20,993 nt of DNA from an uncultured Anaerolineaceae bacterium (GCA_937967805.1 CALBTC010000029.1:1-20993); one strand, 5' to 3'; shown: positions 6,620 through 14,195, counted from the first letter of the stretch. Made by a program: numbers and translations. The notes: generated by a model not told the origin, from the sequence alone.

Positions 6620-8317
6620 TTAAACGATTATTCGTAGGAAGAGGACTTCGCCAAAGAGGTTGCCCCGGTCGTCGCGCATTTTCCAGTCGCCAAAGTAGGT
6701 GCCGCGCCGGGTGGGGGCTGTTTGCTGGATGGAGATTTCAACCTCTTGCCCCGGTGCGCAGGCCGGCAAAGAAATGCTGCGCTGATTGGTCATCGGTGTG
6801 CCTTTGACAAACACCAGCCGGAAGCCATTGCCCCACGGCCGTTCCCCCGTATTTTTTACCCGCCACGTTTTGGTAAACACCTGTCCCGGTAGCATCCGCG
6901 TATCGTCAGGAATGGTCACGTCGGCCACGTAAACGCCGTCGCTGGGGCGATCATCCACCGAAATGATGCGGGTAAAGATGAAGTCACCGAATAAATTGCC
7001 CCGCTCATCCTGCAAGCGCCAATCGCTAAAGTAGACGCCCGGCTGTAAGGGCACGGTAAACTCAATAGAGAGATTGCCTTCCTGTCCGGGAGCCAGGTTG
7101 GGCAGCGGCTGCGTTGTTTTTTTCGTCATAGCCACGCCATCGACAAAAACCAGCTTGTAGCGATTGTCCCAGGCCACATTCCCCGTATTTTTCACCCGCC
7201 ACGTCTTCACAAACGTTGACCCCGCCTGCAAGCGTGTATCGTCCGGCATAGTGACATCGGCCACAAACTTGATATCAGGTGCGGGAGGCGCCGGAGGCGG
7301 TTCCGGTTCTGGTTCCGGCGGGATTGGGTCTGGCGGTGGCGGCGGGGGCTCAGGTTCCGGGCCTGGCACAGGCGGCTGCGGCGTACTGCCAATCTCCGGC
7401 ACGTTGATCGTGCCGCTGCCTTCAGGCATCTCAAAGCGATGGTTTAACGTAAAATCGGTCACCGGCTTGATGAGCCGCTGCGCTTTGTTGGCAATGCCGC
7501 CAAAAGCAGGACCAAGATACCAGATGGCGGCCCCTTCAATTTCGGGGAAACGGGCGTACAGTTCACCAACCTGGCGAATGTCTGGGATCGCTTTTTCCGG
7601 CGGCGGTACGCTGTTGAGCGTCCAGCCCCATTCGGTGATGTGCACCCGTGGCCGAGGGATATTGTGCTTGTCACACACCTGAAATAAATATTGAAAACGG
7701 CCGATCTTAAAGGGGTATTCGTGCATGATATCGCTCTCAACATAGCTGTACTCATGCAGGGCGACGGCGGCTTGCTGCGGCCGTTTGCCGCAAAGCTGCA
7801 AATATTTCAACATCCCCGGCGTTTCCCAGCAGCCCGGCTCCGGCTCCCCGCTGGACCAGGCAAACAGCGTCACCTTGTAGCCATCCTGCTGCGCCAGGTT
7901 GGCGGTGTGGACGGCAAAACGGCCCAGCCAGTCACATAAATCTTTGTCCACCTCATTAATTGGCTCCAGCCAAACCCGCTTCTTATCGAACTCCGGCGGC
8001 AGTTTTGCAACTGTCTTGCGCCAATGTTTTTCGGCACCGCCTTCCGGATCATTTACGTATTTGGGATCTTTATACGGCGGTACGTCGTAATCGTAGCCGT
8101 CGTTAATACCTCGGGTGCTGAGACGGTAAACCAGCACATGCGGGACGTTACTTTTCTTCATCAGCTCCTGAGCTTCAAAAATGGGACCGTAATGATCTAC
8201 CGACTTGAGGCAAAAAGGAATGCGGGCTTTATCCAGGGCGCGCATCCAGTCGCCAATGCCGGACGGGTTGCCGCCCGGCCCGGTGTGAAAACCAATTTTG
8301 TTGGGGACTTTGACCAT
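6620..8317 (-). CDS. Glycosidase-like TIM barrel with two C-terminal NBR1-type Ig domains
   Basis: A 565-residue protein. Residues 1 to about 295 look like a clan-A glycosidase barrel: LEPINEVD with Glu122 in the acid/base position, HEYSY at 188-192, and HITEWGW with Glu229 in the nucleophile position. A Pro/Glu-rich linker (about 310-348) leads to two tandem beta domains, 349-453 and 462-565. These share DVT-PDDTR, F-KTWRVKNTG, a conserved W, LVFV, and YF-DW---D-RGNLFG. This is the pattern of the NBR1 (next-to-BRCA1) four-tryptophan Ig-like domain. The start at 8317 is backed by a perfect AGGAGG four bases upstream. The frame stays open to 8458, and a start at 8437 would add 40 residues (MISTIQAILKR and on). 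No signal peptide is evident from 8317. Carbohydrate binding or processing at the cell surface is possible but unproven. Confidence 0.82.
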   Translation of the reverse strand: MVKVPNKIGFHTGPGGNPSGIGDWMRALDKARIPFCLKSVDHYGPIFEAQELMKKSNVPHVLVYRLSTRGINDGYDYDVPPYKDPKYVNDPEGGAEKHWRKTVAKLPPEFDKKRVWLEPINEVDKDLCDWLGRFAVHTANLAQQDGYKVTLFAWSSGEPEPGCWETPGMLKYLQLCGKRPQQAAVALHEYSYVESDIMHEYPFKIGRFQYLFQVCDKHNIPRPRVHITEWGWTLNSVPPPEKAIPDIRQVGELYARFPEIEGAAIWYLGPAFGGIANKAQRLIKPVTDFTLNHRFEMPEGSGTINVPEIGSTPQPPVPGPEPEPPPPPPDPIPPEPEPEPPPAPPAPDIKFVADVTMPDDTRLQAGSTFVKTWRVKNTGNVAWDNRYKLVFVDGVAMTKKTTQPLPNLAPGQEGNLSIEFTVPLQPGVYFSDWRLQDERGNLFGDFIFTRIISVDDRPSDGVYVADVTIPDDTRMLPGQVFTKTWRVKNTGERPWGNGFRLVFVKGTPMTNQRSISLPACAPGQEVEISIQQTAPTRRGTYFGDWKMRDDRGNLFGEVLFLRIIV

Positions 8318-8321
8318 GTTG

Positions 8322-8327
8322 CCTCCT
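8322..8327 (-). promoter_or_regulatory. Ribosome-binding site AGGAGG that sets the start of the NBR1-Ig protein
   Basis: CCTCCT on the plus strand reads AGGAGG on the coding strand and stands four bases before the ATG at 8317-8315. It is among the strongest sites in the window and favours this start over the longer open frame reaching 8458. Confidence 0.65.
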
Positions 8328-8449
8328 GTTGCTGATTCATGGGCAGCACTTTGTACGGCAGATGACGGCCGTTTCACCGCCGCACCACCTAAAAGAGAAA
8401 CGATTCGCTTGAGAATTGCTTGAATGGTTGAAATCATGCGTAGCCAGAG

Positions 8450-8477
8450 AATATACAACCAGCGGAGAGATTGTCAA
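8450..8477 (-). promoter_or_regulatory. Sigma-70-type promoter for the NBR1-Ig gene
   Basis: On the minus strand TTGACA (8477-8472) and TATATT (8455-8450) are separated by 16 bases, close to the housekeeping consensus. Transcription would begin near 8443, just after the P450 stop at 8488. This rules out a start at 8458. It would give a leader of about 125 bases to the ATG at 8317, or an almost leaderless message to the ATG at 8437. The call rests on the sequence match only. Confidence 0.5.
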
Positions 8478-8487
8478 CAAAGTTGAA

Positions 8488-9672
8488 TCACCAACTCACC
8501 CACACCGCTTCCGGCTTGCGGAAAACGAGCCCTTGTGGTTTGGCGGCACGGGCAGCGGCTTCCGTCTCCTGAAGCTTTATTTTCGGCAGGCGCACTAAAA
8601 TCTGCTCCACAGCAAGCTGCGCTTCCAACCGGGCCAGGTGAAGCCCCAGGCAAACGTGCGGCCCCTGGGCAAAAGCAACGTGCTCCCGCAAATTGGGCCG
8701 CAGCGGATCAAATTGATCAGGGTCGGAGAAAACGGCCGCATCACGATTGGCCCCACTGAGCGAAACGCGCACCAGATCACCCGCCGCAATGTTGGCCTCG
8801 CCCAGCCGGGCATCCTGCGTGGCGTACCGGTCCACCACGCCCGCTGCCGGCTCCAGCCGCAGCGTCTCCTCAATCACTGCTGGCAAAAGCGAGTTGTCCT
8901 CGCGTACGGGCTTAAGCCATTCCCGGTTCGTCAGCAAAAAGTAGAGAGCGTTGGCAATCATCCCCTCCGTGGTTTCGATGCCGCCAAAGAGCAAAACGGC
9001 CGCATTGGACACAATCGCCTCGTCAGACAAGCCCTGGGCGGCCCCACTGGCCGCCGCTAACAGATTCGCCTCCGGCTCGCGCCGCAACGATGGCAGCAGC
9101 GTCTCGCGCAAGGCAGCAAAGGCAGCCCGCCCCTCCGCGCTGACCGGTTCGCCGGCAGTCACCTGGGTTACCGCTTGAACAATCGTGTCGTACCAGCCGA
9201 GAACGGCCGTTTCCGCCACACCCGCCAATCCCAAGGCCGTCATCATCGTCTTCACAGCAACCGGCCCGGCAAATTCGCGCCGCAGCTCCGCCTTACCTTT
9301 GGGAGCAAGCTCAGTCAAAAGTTGGGCAATGTGTTGGGCCACCGACTGGCGGAAGCGGTTGTGGACGGCCGTCTTACGAAACGGGGCATCAAACGGCCGT
9401 CGCTGCCGCAAATGTTCCTCGCCATCTAAAGACAACATGCTTGGCCCCACCACCTGCGCCGTGGAAAAACCGGGGTGATCCACCGTGTACGTTTTGGCAT
9501 CCCGCATCACGGCAGTGGCCAGATCGTGGCGCGTCACCAGCCAGGCGTTAAGCGCCGGCAGCCAGCTCACCGGCTCGGTCACCCGCAGCCGGTGCAACAC
9601 GGGATGCACATCGCCGGCCAGTTCTGCAATCGTTACTTTTGCGCCAAGCGGAAAATCTGCGGGATCAGGCAT
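8488..9672 (-). CDS. Cytochrome P450 monooxygenase
   Basis: A 394-residue soluble bacterial P450, which uses heme and electrons from a ferredoxin-type partner to oxidise a small organic substrate. All family marks are present: HLRQR in helix C (His87, Arg91), the I-helix FGGIETTEG at 229-237 with Glu-Thr-Thr for oxygen activation, ExxR as E269-T-L-R272, and the heme loop FAQGPHVCLG at 334-343 with Cys341 as the iron ligand. Length is typical. The ATG at 9672 overlaps the last 8 bases of the upstream methyltransferase gene (ATGCCTGA), so translation is probably coupled. No redox partner gene is nearby, and the substrate cannot be inferred. Three ACGGCCGT octamers lie within it. Confidence 0.95.
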   Translation of the reverse strand: MPDPADFPLGAKVTIAELAGDVHPVLHRLRVTEPVSWLPALNAWLVTRHDLATAVMRDAKTYTVDHPGFSTAQVVGPSMLSLDGEEHLRQRRPFDAPFRKTAVHNRFRQSVAQHIAQLLTELAPKGKAELRREFAGPVAVKTMMTALGLAGVAETAVLGWYDTIVQAVTQVTAGEPVSAEGRAAFAALRETLLPSLRREPEANLLAAASGAAQGLSDEAIVSNAAVLLFGGIETTEGMIANALYFLLTNREWLKPVREDNSLLPAVIEETLRLEPAAGVVDRYATQDARLGEANIAAGDLVRVSLSGANRDAAVFSDPDQFDPLRPNLREHVAFAQGPHVCLGLHLARLEAQLAVEQILVRLPKIKLQETEAAARAAKPQGLVFRKPEAVWVSW

Positions 9673-11686
9673 CGTTTAACGCTTCTTGCCACAGGGGCAG
9701 CACGGCCGTTTCCGCCACGCCCTCCTGCAATACCCAACCCAAAAAGGAGCCACAATCATAGCAAAACTGTTCGCTGTCGGTCTGGTTGATGTGGGACGGC
9801 CGTTGCCAATCCACATCCACCCGTTCCGCCGGGGCAAAGACCAGAATCGCGTCGTGCAGCAGCGCCTTCATGCCGGAAATGTGGACCGAGATGGGATTTT
9901 CTGAATGGACCACGTACCGGTTCACCAGAGCAAAACCGGCTTTTTGCAATGCGACCGCCAACGCCGCCCACCCTTTGGGGTTCCAGTGGTGAAAGGTGAA
10001 GATGAAACGGCCGTTTTCCTCCTTCAGCACTCGGCGGCACTCAGCAAAAATCCCCGTCATCAGCTCCGCGTAGCGGCTCTCGCTGTCTAGCCGGTGTGGG
10101 TCCACGGCCGACTGCCGCGTGTCATATTCCAAGTCGGCTGCCTCCGGCAGCAAGTGGCGCAGCCAGACGCGGAAAAAGGCCGCCAGGTCGCTGTACTGTA
10201 CGCTGTCAAAATACGGCGGATCGGTCACAATAAAATCCACACTGCCATCCGGCAAATCTAGCCGGGTCGATGAACCTTGCAGCAGCAAAAACCGCCGGCT
10301 GCTCTCCGGCGTCATCTTGGCCACGCTCTCAACTTCCACACCCCAGTCACGCTCTCCCACAATCTCCACAAACTTCTTTTTACTGTTTACTGACAACTGT
10401 TTACTGACAACTGATAACCGGTCGCGAAGCGGTCGCCCGGCGACATTACCGATCACCCTCTCCCGCGGCTGCCTGGCCCAGCGACGGCCGTTGCGAACCC
10501 GTGACTGGAACAGCTTTTGCAGCGTGCCCGACGCCTTGCGTGGATAAACCGGATTGTTCTCCAGCGCCGTGTAGGGGAACGAGTAGGCGTGGTGAGAAAA
10601 CGTATGCCGGATCGCCCCGGCGCGCCGCTTGTTTTTGCCCTTATAGCCACACAGCATCGAGTTAAACTCCAGCGAAGTGGAAACCAGCAAGCCTAAATTC
10701 AGGCGAATTTCCGGCTCAAACTGAGGCAGCAGTTGGATGGCGTGATGTAAATAAATAAGCTGGCGGCTGGAAAACAAATCGAGGTAATTTTCAATCCCGC
10801 GCGGCGTCAGCTGGCGCGATTTGCGTCCGGGATCGATGGCGAAATCGGCCGGGTCAAACGGCAGCGTCTGGCGCAGTTCATTGGCTTCGTCCAGCAAAGC
10901 CCTATCCCGTTCCTCAGGTGCTTTAAACAGCAGCTTTTTCTGGCGCGGGCAGCGAGTCACCAGCACCAGCGGCACGTACCGTTGATAGTAGGGAATTTCC
11001 AAATCATCAAACTCGGCCGGCTCGCCGGCGAATGTTTTGCTGCCTTTTTCCAGCAGAGGAAATTTGTTGCTTTCTTCAGGGCAGGCGCAGTCGGCAGTAT
11101 CCTGCAAAACGGCATGGCAGCGTGGGCAAAGCTGGATGGTCGTTGCGTCATTTTCCACTCGCAGCACCAGCAAATCGACCATGATGACGGGACGGCCGTT
11201 GCACATTCGCTGCACCCCGTAGAGTGTGTAGTTGACGGCCGTTTCCAAGCCACTCTCCGGGCAAATTGTTTGAAAATAAGGCGAAACAGCTTTACGCAGC
11301 GCCGTGTAAAACTGCTTGTAGGCTTCTTCTAGCTTCGCCAGGTCAACCTTGGTCAGCGTGGCGCGGGCTTGCAGCACCGGAATCGGCTCCAAATCAGCCC
11401 CAATCACATGCGCTCCCAGGCGAATGGCCTCGTGCAGCGTTGTGCCCCCGCCCATCATTGGGTCCAGGATGATTTTGCCGGCCAGCCCGCCCGGTGCATA
11501 ATAGTCGCGCTGTGCCTCATCCGCCACCAAATGCTTCAAAATGAGACGGAACGTGCTGCCGCAGCGGCGTGCCCACCATTTGTGCAAATAGCTGTTGGGC
11601 CGGTAATGATGCTTATTATACGCTTCCAGTTGGGCAATCTGGTTGGCAAATTCGGTGGCAAATTCGGTGTCGAGTGGTATTGTCAT
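9665..11686 (-). CDS. DNA methyltransferase with Zn-ribbon, DUF1156-like
   Basis: A 673-residue putative DNA methyltransferase that uses S-adenosylmethionine, probably on adenine or N4-cytosine. Visible parts in order: a YLHKWWARR block at 33-41 like that of DUF1156/COG1743 proteins, the cofactor motif DPMMGGGTT at 75-83, GADLEP at 97-101, a small Cys cluster (CPRC at 187-190, Cys200, Cys202), and the catalytic TDPPYFDS motif at 488-495. A second Cys pair (CYDC) is near the C-terminus. The open frame runs to 11815, but ATG 11686 is chosen: the extra part crosses an intergenic repeat and the divergent gene, and AGGA lies about 6 bases upstream. Residues 424-438 (RLSVVSKQLSVNSKK) are the translation of an inserted repeat. 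No restriction enzyme or helicase gene is adjacent. Six octamers are present. Confidence 0.85.
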   Translation of the reverse strand: MTIPLDTEFATEFANQIAQLEAYNKHHYRPNSYLHKWWARRCGSTFRLILKHLVADEAQRDYYAPGGLAGKIILDPMMGGGTTLHEAIRLGAHVIGADLEPIPVLQARATLTKVDLAKLEEAYKQFYTALRKAVSPYFQTICPESGLETAVNYTLYGVQRMCNGRPVIMVDLLVLRVENDATTIQLCPRCHAVLQDTADCACPEESNKFPLLEKGSKTFAGEPAEFDDLEIPYYQRYVPLVLVTRCPRQKKLLFKAPEERDRALLDEANELRQTLPFDPADFAIDPGRKSRQLTPRGIENYLDLFSSRQLIYLHHAIQLLPQFEPEIRLNLGLLVSTSLEFNSMLCGYKGKNKRRAGAIRHTFSHHAYSFPYTALENNPVYPRKASGTLQKLFQSRVRNGRRWARQPRERVIGNVAGRPLRDRLSVVSKQLSVNSKKKFVEIVGERDWGVEVESVAKMTPESSRRFLLLQGSSTRLDLPDGSVDFIVTDPPYFDSVQYSDLAAFFRVWLRHLLPEAADLEYDTRQSAVDPHRLDSESRYAELMTGIFAECRRVLKEENGRFIFTFHHWNPKGWAALAVALQKAGFALVNRYVVHSENPISVHISGMKALLHDAILVFAPAERVDVDWQRPSHINQTDSEQFCYDCGSFLGWVLQEGVAETAVLPLWQEALNDA
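10377..10417. repeat. Tandem-unit dispersed repeat inside the methyltransferase gene
   Basis: The 14-base unit CTGTTTACTGACAA stands twice in direct succession (10383-10396, 10397-10410), followed by CTGATAAC and preceded by TTTTTA. It is far more AT-rich than its surroundings and stays in frame in the host gene. Its translation, with LSV repeated, is the kind of peptide that widely dispersed intergenic repeats produce in other bacteria. Confidence 0.75.
11645..11668. repeat. 12-bp perfect tandem duplication in the methyltransferase N-terminus
   Basis: GGCAAATTCGGT occurs twice head-to-tail. It adds four residues (the protein reads TEFATEFAN near residues 7-15). The length is a multiple of three, so the frame is kept. 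It looks like a recent slippage or duplication event. Confidence 0.7.
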
Positions 11687-11700
11687 CCTGCTCGAAATTA

Positions 11701-11730
11701 AACCGCAAAGACGCAAAGGACGCAAAGAAT
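11701..11730. repeat. CGCAAAG-unit repeat filling the divergent intergenic region
   Basis: The 46 bases between the divergent methyltransferase and MFS genes consist largely of AACCGCAAAGACGCAAAGG and a third CGCAAAG unit, a 9-10-base periodic repeat. Any promoters for the two genes must overlap this repeat or the coding ends. I see no clear -35/-10 pair. Confidence 0.6.
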
Positions 11731-11732
11731 AC

Positions 11733-12959
11733 ATGAAAGCAAACCTCTGGCGGCACGCCAACTTTCTGCGCTTTTGGAGCGCCAACATCATCTCTGACTT
11801 TGGCTCCGGCATCAACTTTTTGGTGCTGCCGATTATTGGCGCGGTGACGCTGGAGGCCAGCGCCGTACAAATGGGCTATCTTTCCGCCGCCGGGACGCTG
11901 CCCTACCTGCTGTTTGGCCTGCCTGTCGGGGCGTTTGTGGACCAACTGCGTAAACGGCCGCTTCTCATCCTGGCCGACTTGGGACGATTGATCCTCATTG
12001 CCACGCTGCCTATTGCCACCCTGCTGGGGCAGCTTACCTGGCCCCACCTCATTTTGGTCACCTTTTTGGGCGGCTGCCTTACCCTGCTGGCCGATGTGGC
12101 CGAAGAAGCGTTCCTGCCCGGCCTCATCTCCCGCGATAATCTGGTAGAAGGGTACAGCAAGCTGTCGGCCAGCAACTCGGTCATTGAGCTGAGCGGCCCG
12201 GCCCTGGCCGCCGGGCTGATCGAGCTGCTTACCGCACCGATTGCCCTGATTATTGATGCGGCTTCGTTTTTGGTTTCGTCTATTTTGTTGGGCACAATTC
12301 AAATCGATGAACCGGTGCCACAATCTGTGGCCGAACGGCTGTCTTTCTGGCAACAAATTCGGCAAGGATTGTCGTTCATCCGGCATCATACCCAACTGCG
12401 CCCCATGCTGCTCAACAACAGCACGATGCAGCTTTTTGGCGGCATGGTCGATGCCCTGCTCATCATCTACCTGCTCCAGTTGGGGCTGCCGGCTACTTTT
12501 GTTGGGGTCATTTTTTCCGTGGGCAGCCTGGCCGGGCTGGGTGCCGCCGCCTGGGGCCGGCGCGCCGCCAAACGCTTTGGCCTGGGGCGCATGGTGGTGC
12601 TGGGTTCGCTGCTGATTGGCGTTGGCGCATTGGCACGGCCGTTGGCCTTCGGCTCCCCCTGGCTGGCCGGGGCCATTCTGCTGCTGGGGCAATTGGTGTC
12701 CGGTTTTGGCAACACCGTCTACAACATCGGCTATGACAGCCTGGCCCAATCGCTCACGCCGGATGAACTGCTGGGGCGCGTTAACGCCACCGGTCTGTTC
12801 ATTGGCTTTGGGGCATTGCCGGTTGGGGCGCTGCTGGGTGGATTATTTGGCGAATGGTTGGGGTTACGAACGGCCGTTGCCATCTCCAGCACAGGTTTGT
12901 TACTATCCGTCCTCTGGGTTTACTTTTCACCCCTGCAAATAAACCCAAAATCTGCGTAA
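11733..12959 (+). CDS. Major facilitator superfamily transporter (MFS_3 / drug-efflux type)
   Basis: A 408-residue polytopic membrane protein with about 12 hydrophobic segments. It opens FLRFWSANIISDFGSGINFLVLP, the typical first helix of the MFS_3 group that includes enterobactin and macrolide exporters. FVDQLRKRPLLILAD supplies the conserved loop after TM2, and the D-AEEAFLPGLI block and N-I-GPALAAGLI-type helix 5 also fit the group. It probably exports a small molecule by proton exchange; the substrate is unknown. ATG 11733 was chosen because the upstream in-frame extension is just the CGCAAAG repeat. The stop codon lies inside the ATCTGCG repeat at 12950-12980, so the last residues are repeat-derived. 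Two octamers are inside. Confidence 0.9.
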   Translation: MKANLWRHANFLRFWSANIISDFGSGINFLVLPIIGAVTLEASAVQMGYLSAAGTLPYLLFGLPVGAFVDQLRKRPLLILADLGRLILIATLPIATLLGQLTWPHLILVTFLGGCLTLLADVAEEAFLPGLISRDNLVEGYSKLSASNSVIELSGPALAAGLIELLTAPIALIIDAASFLVSSILLGTIQIDEPVPQSVAERLSFWQQIRQGLSFIRHHTQLRPMLLNNSTMQLFGGMVDALLIIYLLQLGLPATFVGVIFSVGSLAGLGAAAWGRRAAKRFGLGRMVVLGSLLIGVGALARPLAFGSPWLAGAILLLGQLVSGFGNTVYNIGYDSLAQSLTPDELLGRVNATGLFIGFGALPVGALLGGLFGEWLGLRTAVAISSTGLLLSVLWVYFSPLQINPKSA

Positions 12960-12980
12960 TCTGTGAAATCTACGGATAAC
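12950..12980. repeat. Solo half of the ATCTGCG repeat, upstream of the enolase-family gene
   Basis: These 31 bases match 5452-5482 at 27 positions (ATCTGCGTAATCTG, then GAAATCT and GGAT). The opposing arm is absent here. The repeat supplies the stop codon of the MFS gene at its left end and stops four bases before the AAGGAG site (12985-12990) of the next gene. Confidence 0.75.
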
Positions 12981-12996
12981 AACCAAGGAGCAGCCC

Positions 12997-14181
12997 ATGA
13001 AAATTGCCTCTGTTGAAACATTTGTTGTTGGCGTGCCGCCGCCCCACTTTGGCGGACGCTACTGGATATTCCTCAAGCTTGTCACCGATGGCGGTGTGGC
13101 CGGCTATGGCGAGGTTTACTCCGTCCCCTTCCACCCCCACGTTGTCGCCAAAATGATTGAGGATGTGTGTGAGCGGCACGTCATCGGCGCGGACCCGTTC
13201 CAGATTGAGCGGCTGTGGCGCATTATTTACTCCAGTGGCTACACGCAGCGGCCCGACACGTCTATTTTGGGCATCCTCAGCGGCATCGAGATGGCCTGTT
13301 GGGACATCATCGGCAAAGAGGTGAACAAGCCCGCTTACGCCCTCCTGGGCGGCCGGGTGCACGAAAAGCTGCGTTCCTACACCTACATTTATCCGCAACC
13401 AGAGGACCGAACGGATGTTTACCGGGATGCCGAGTTGGCGGCCAAACGGGCTGAAGCATATGTGGAAATGGGGTTTACGGCCGTAAAATTCGATCCCGTC
13501 AGCTACTACTCTGCCTTTGATCCGCGCCAGCTCTCGCTGGAAGCGCTCGACCACGCCGAAAACTTCGTCAAGACGCTGCGCGAAGCGGTGGGCAGCCGCG
13601 CCGACCTGCTCTTTGGCACGCATGGCCAGATGACACCCGCTGCCGCCATCCGCCTGGCCAAACGGCTGGAAAAATACGATCCGCTCTGGCTGGAAGAACC
13701 CACCCCGCCCGACAATCCCATCGAGATGGCCCAGGTTGCCCGCGCTACCAGCATCCCCATCGCCACCGGCGAACGACTGGCGACCAAGTATGAGTTTGCC
13801 CAGCTGCTGCACCATCGCTCTGCCGCCATCTGGCAGATGGCCCTGGGACGCGTTGGCGGGCTGCTGGAAGGCAAAAAGATCGCCGGCATGGCCGAAGCCC
13901 ACTACATTCAAATTGCGCCACACCTCTACTGCGGACCCATCGCCGCCGCTGCCGATATCCAGTTAAGCACCTGCACGCCTAACTTCCTCATCCAGGAAAG
14001 TATTCTGACATGGGGCGGCTTCCACGCCAAAATTCTCAAATCGCCTCTGCAATGGCAGGATGGTTATATCATTCCCCCCACCGCCCCTGGGCTGGGTGTC
14101 GAGTTGGACGAAACAAAAGTTCCCAACTATCCTTATGAAGATGATCGACTGCATCTGGAAATGGTCGAAGAACCTGTGTAA
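12997..14181 (+). CDS. Enolase-superfamily (mandelate racemase/muconate lactonizing) protein, sugar-acid dehydratase-like
   Basis: A 394-residue protein of the MR/MLE group, closest in feel to galactonate-type dehydratases, which remove water from sugar acids through a Mg-stabilised enolate. The capping domain starts MKIASVETFVVGVP, and the barrel begins about residue 130. Expected barrel motifs are present: WLEEPTPPDN (Glu233/Glu234, second metal ligand), ATGERL (Glu259, third ligand), and IAPHLYCGP with His309 as a base. At the first ligand position, where galactonate dehydratase has Asp in a D-x-HG motif, this protein reads F-G-T-H-G with Gly207, keeping His209. That may change metal binding or mark a distinct subfamily. 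AAGGAG at 12985-12990 supports ATG 12997. It may be expressed with the MFS gene 37 bases upstream and the small membrane peptide 14 bases downstream. Confidence 0.9.
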   Translation: MKIASVETFVVGVPPPHFGGRYWIFLKLVTDGGVAGYGEVYSVPFHPHVVAKMIEDVCERHVIGADPFQIERLWRIIYSSGYTQRPDTSILGILSGIEMACWDIIGKEVNKPAYALLGGRVHEKLRSYTYIYPQPEDRTDVYRDAELAAKRAEAYVEMGFTAVKFDPVSYYSAFDPRQLSLEALDHAENFVKTLREAVGSRADLLFGTHGQMTPAAAIRLAKRLEKYDPLWLEEPTPPDNPIEMAQVARATSIPIATGERLATKYEFAQLLHHRSAAIWQMALGRVGGLLEGKKIAGMAEAHYIQIAPHLYCGPIAAAADIQLSTCTPNFLIQESILTWGGFHAKILKSPLQWQDGYIIPPTAPGLGVELDETKVPNYPYEDDRLHLEMVEEPV

Positions 14182-14195
14182 AGAAGAAGGGATCT

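Noticed and set aside
9665..11686. Restriction-modification, BREX or DISARM locus
   Set aside because: Only a methyltransferase is present; no nuclease, helicase, PglZ-like or phospholipase-type partner genes are visible around it.
11616..12749. Minus-strand frame of 377 codons opposite the MFS gene
   Set aside because: Very rich in Gln, Gly, Arg and His without domains; it is the mirror of a membrane protein gene with a clear family.
12970..13923. Minus-strand frame of 317 codons opposite the enolase-family gene
   Set aside because: The plus-strand protein has the catalytic motifs and a good ribosome-binding site; the antisense protein has none.
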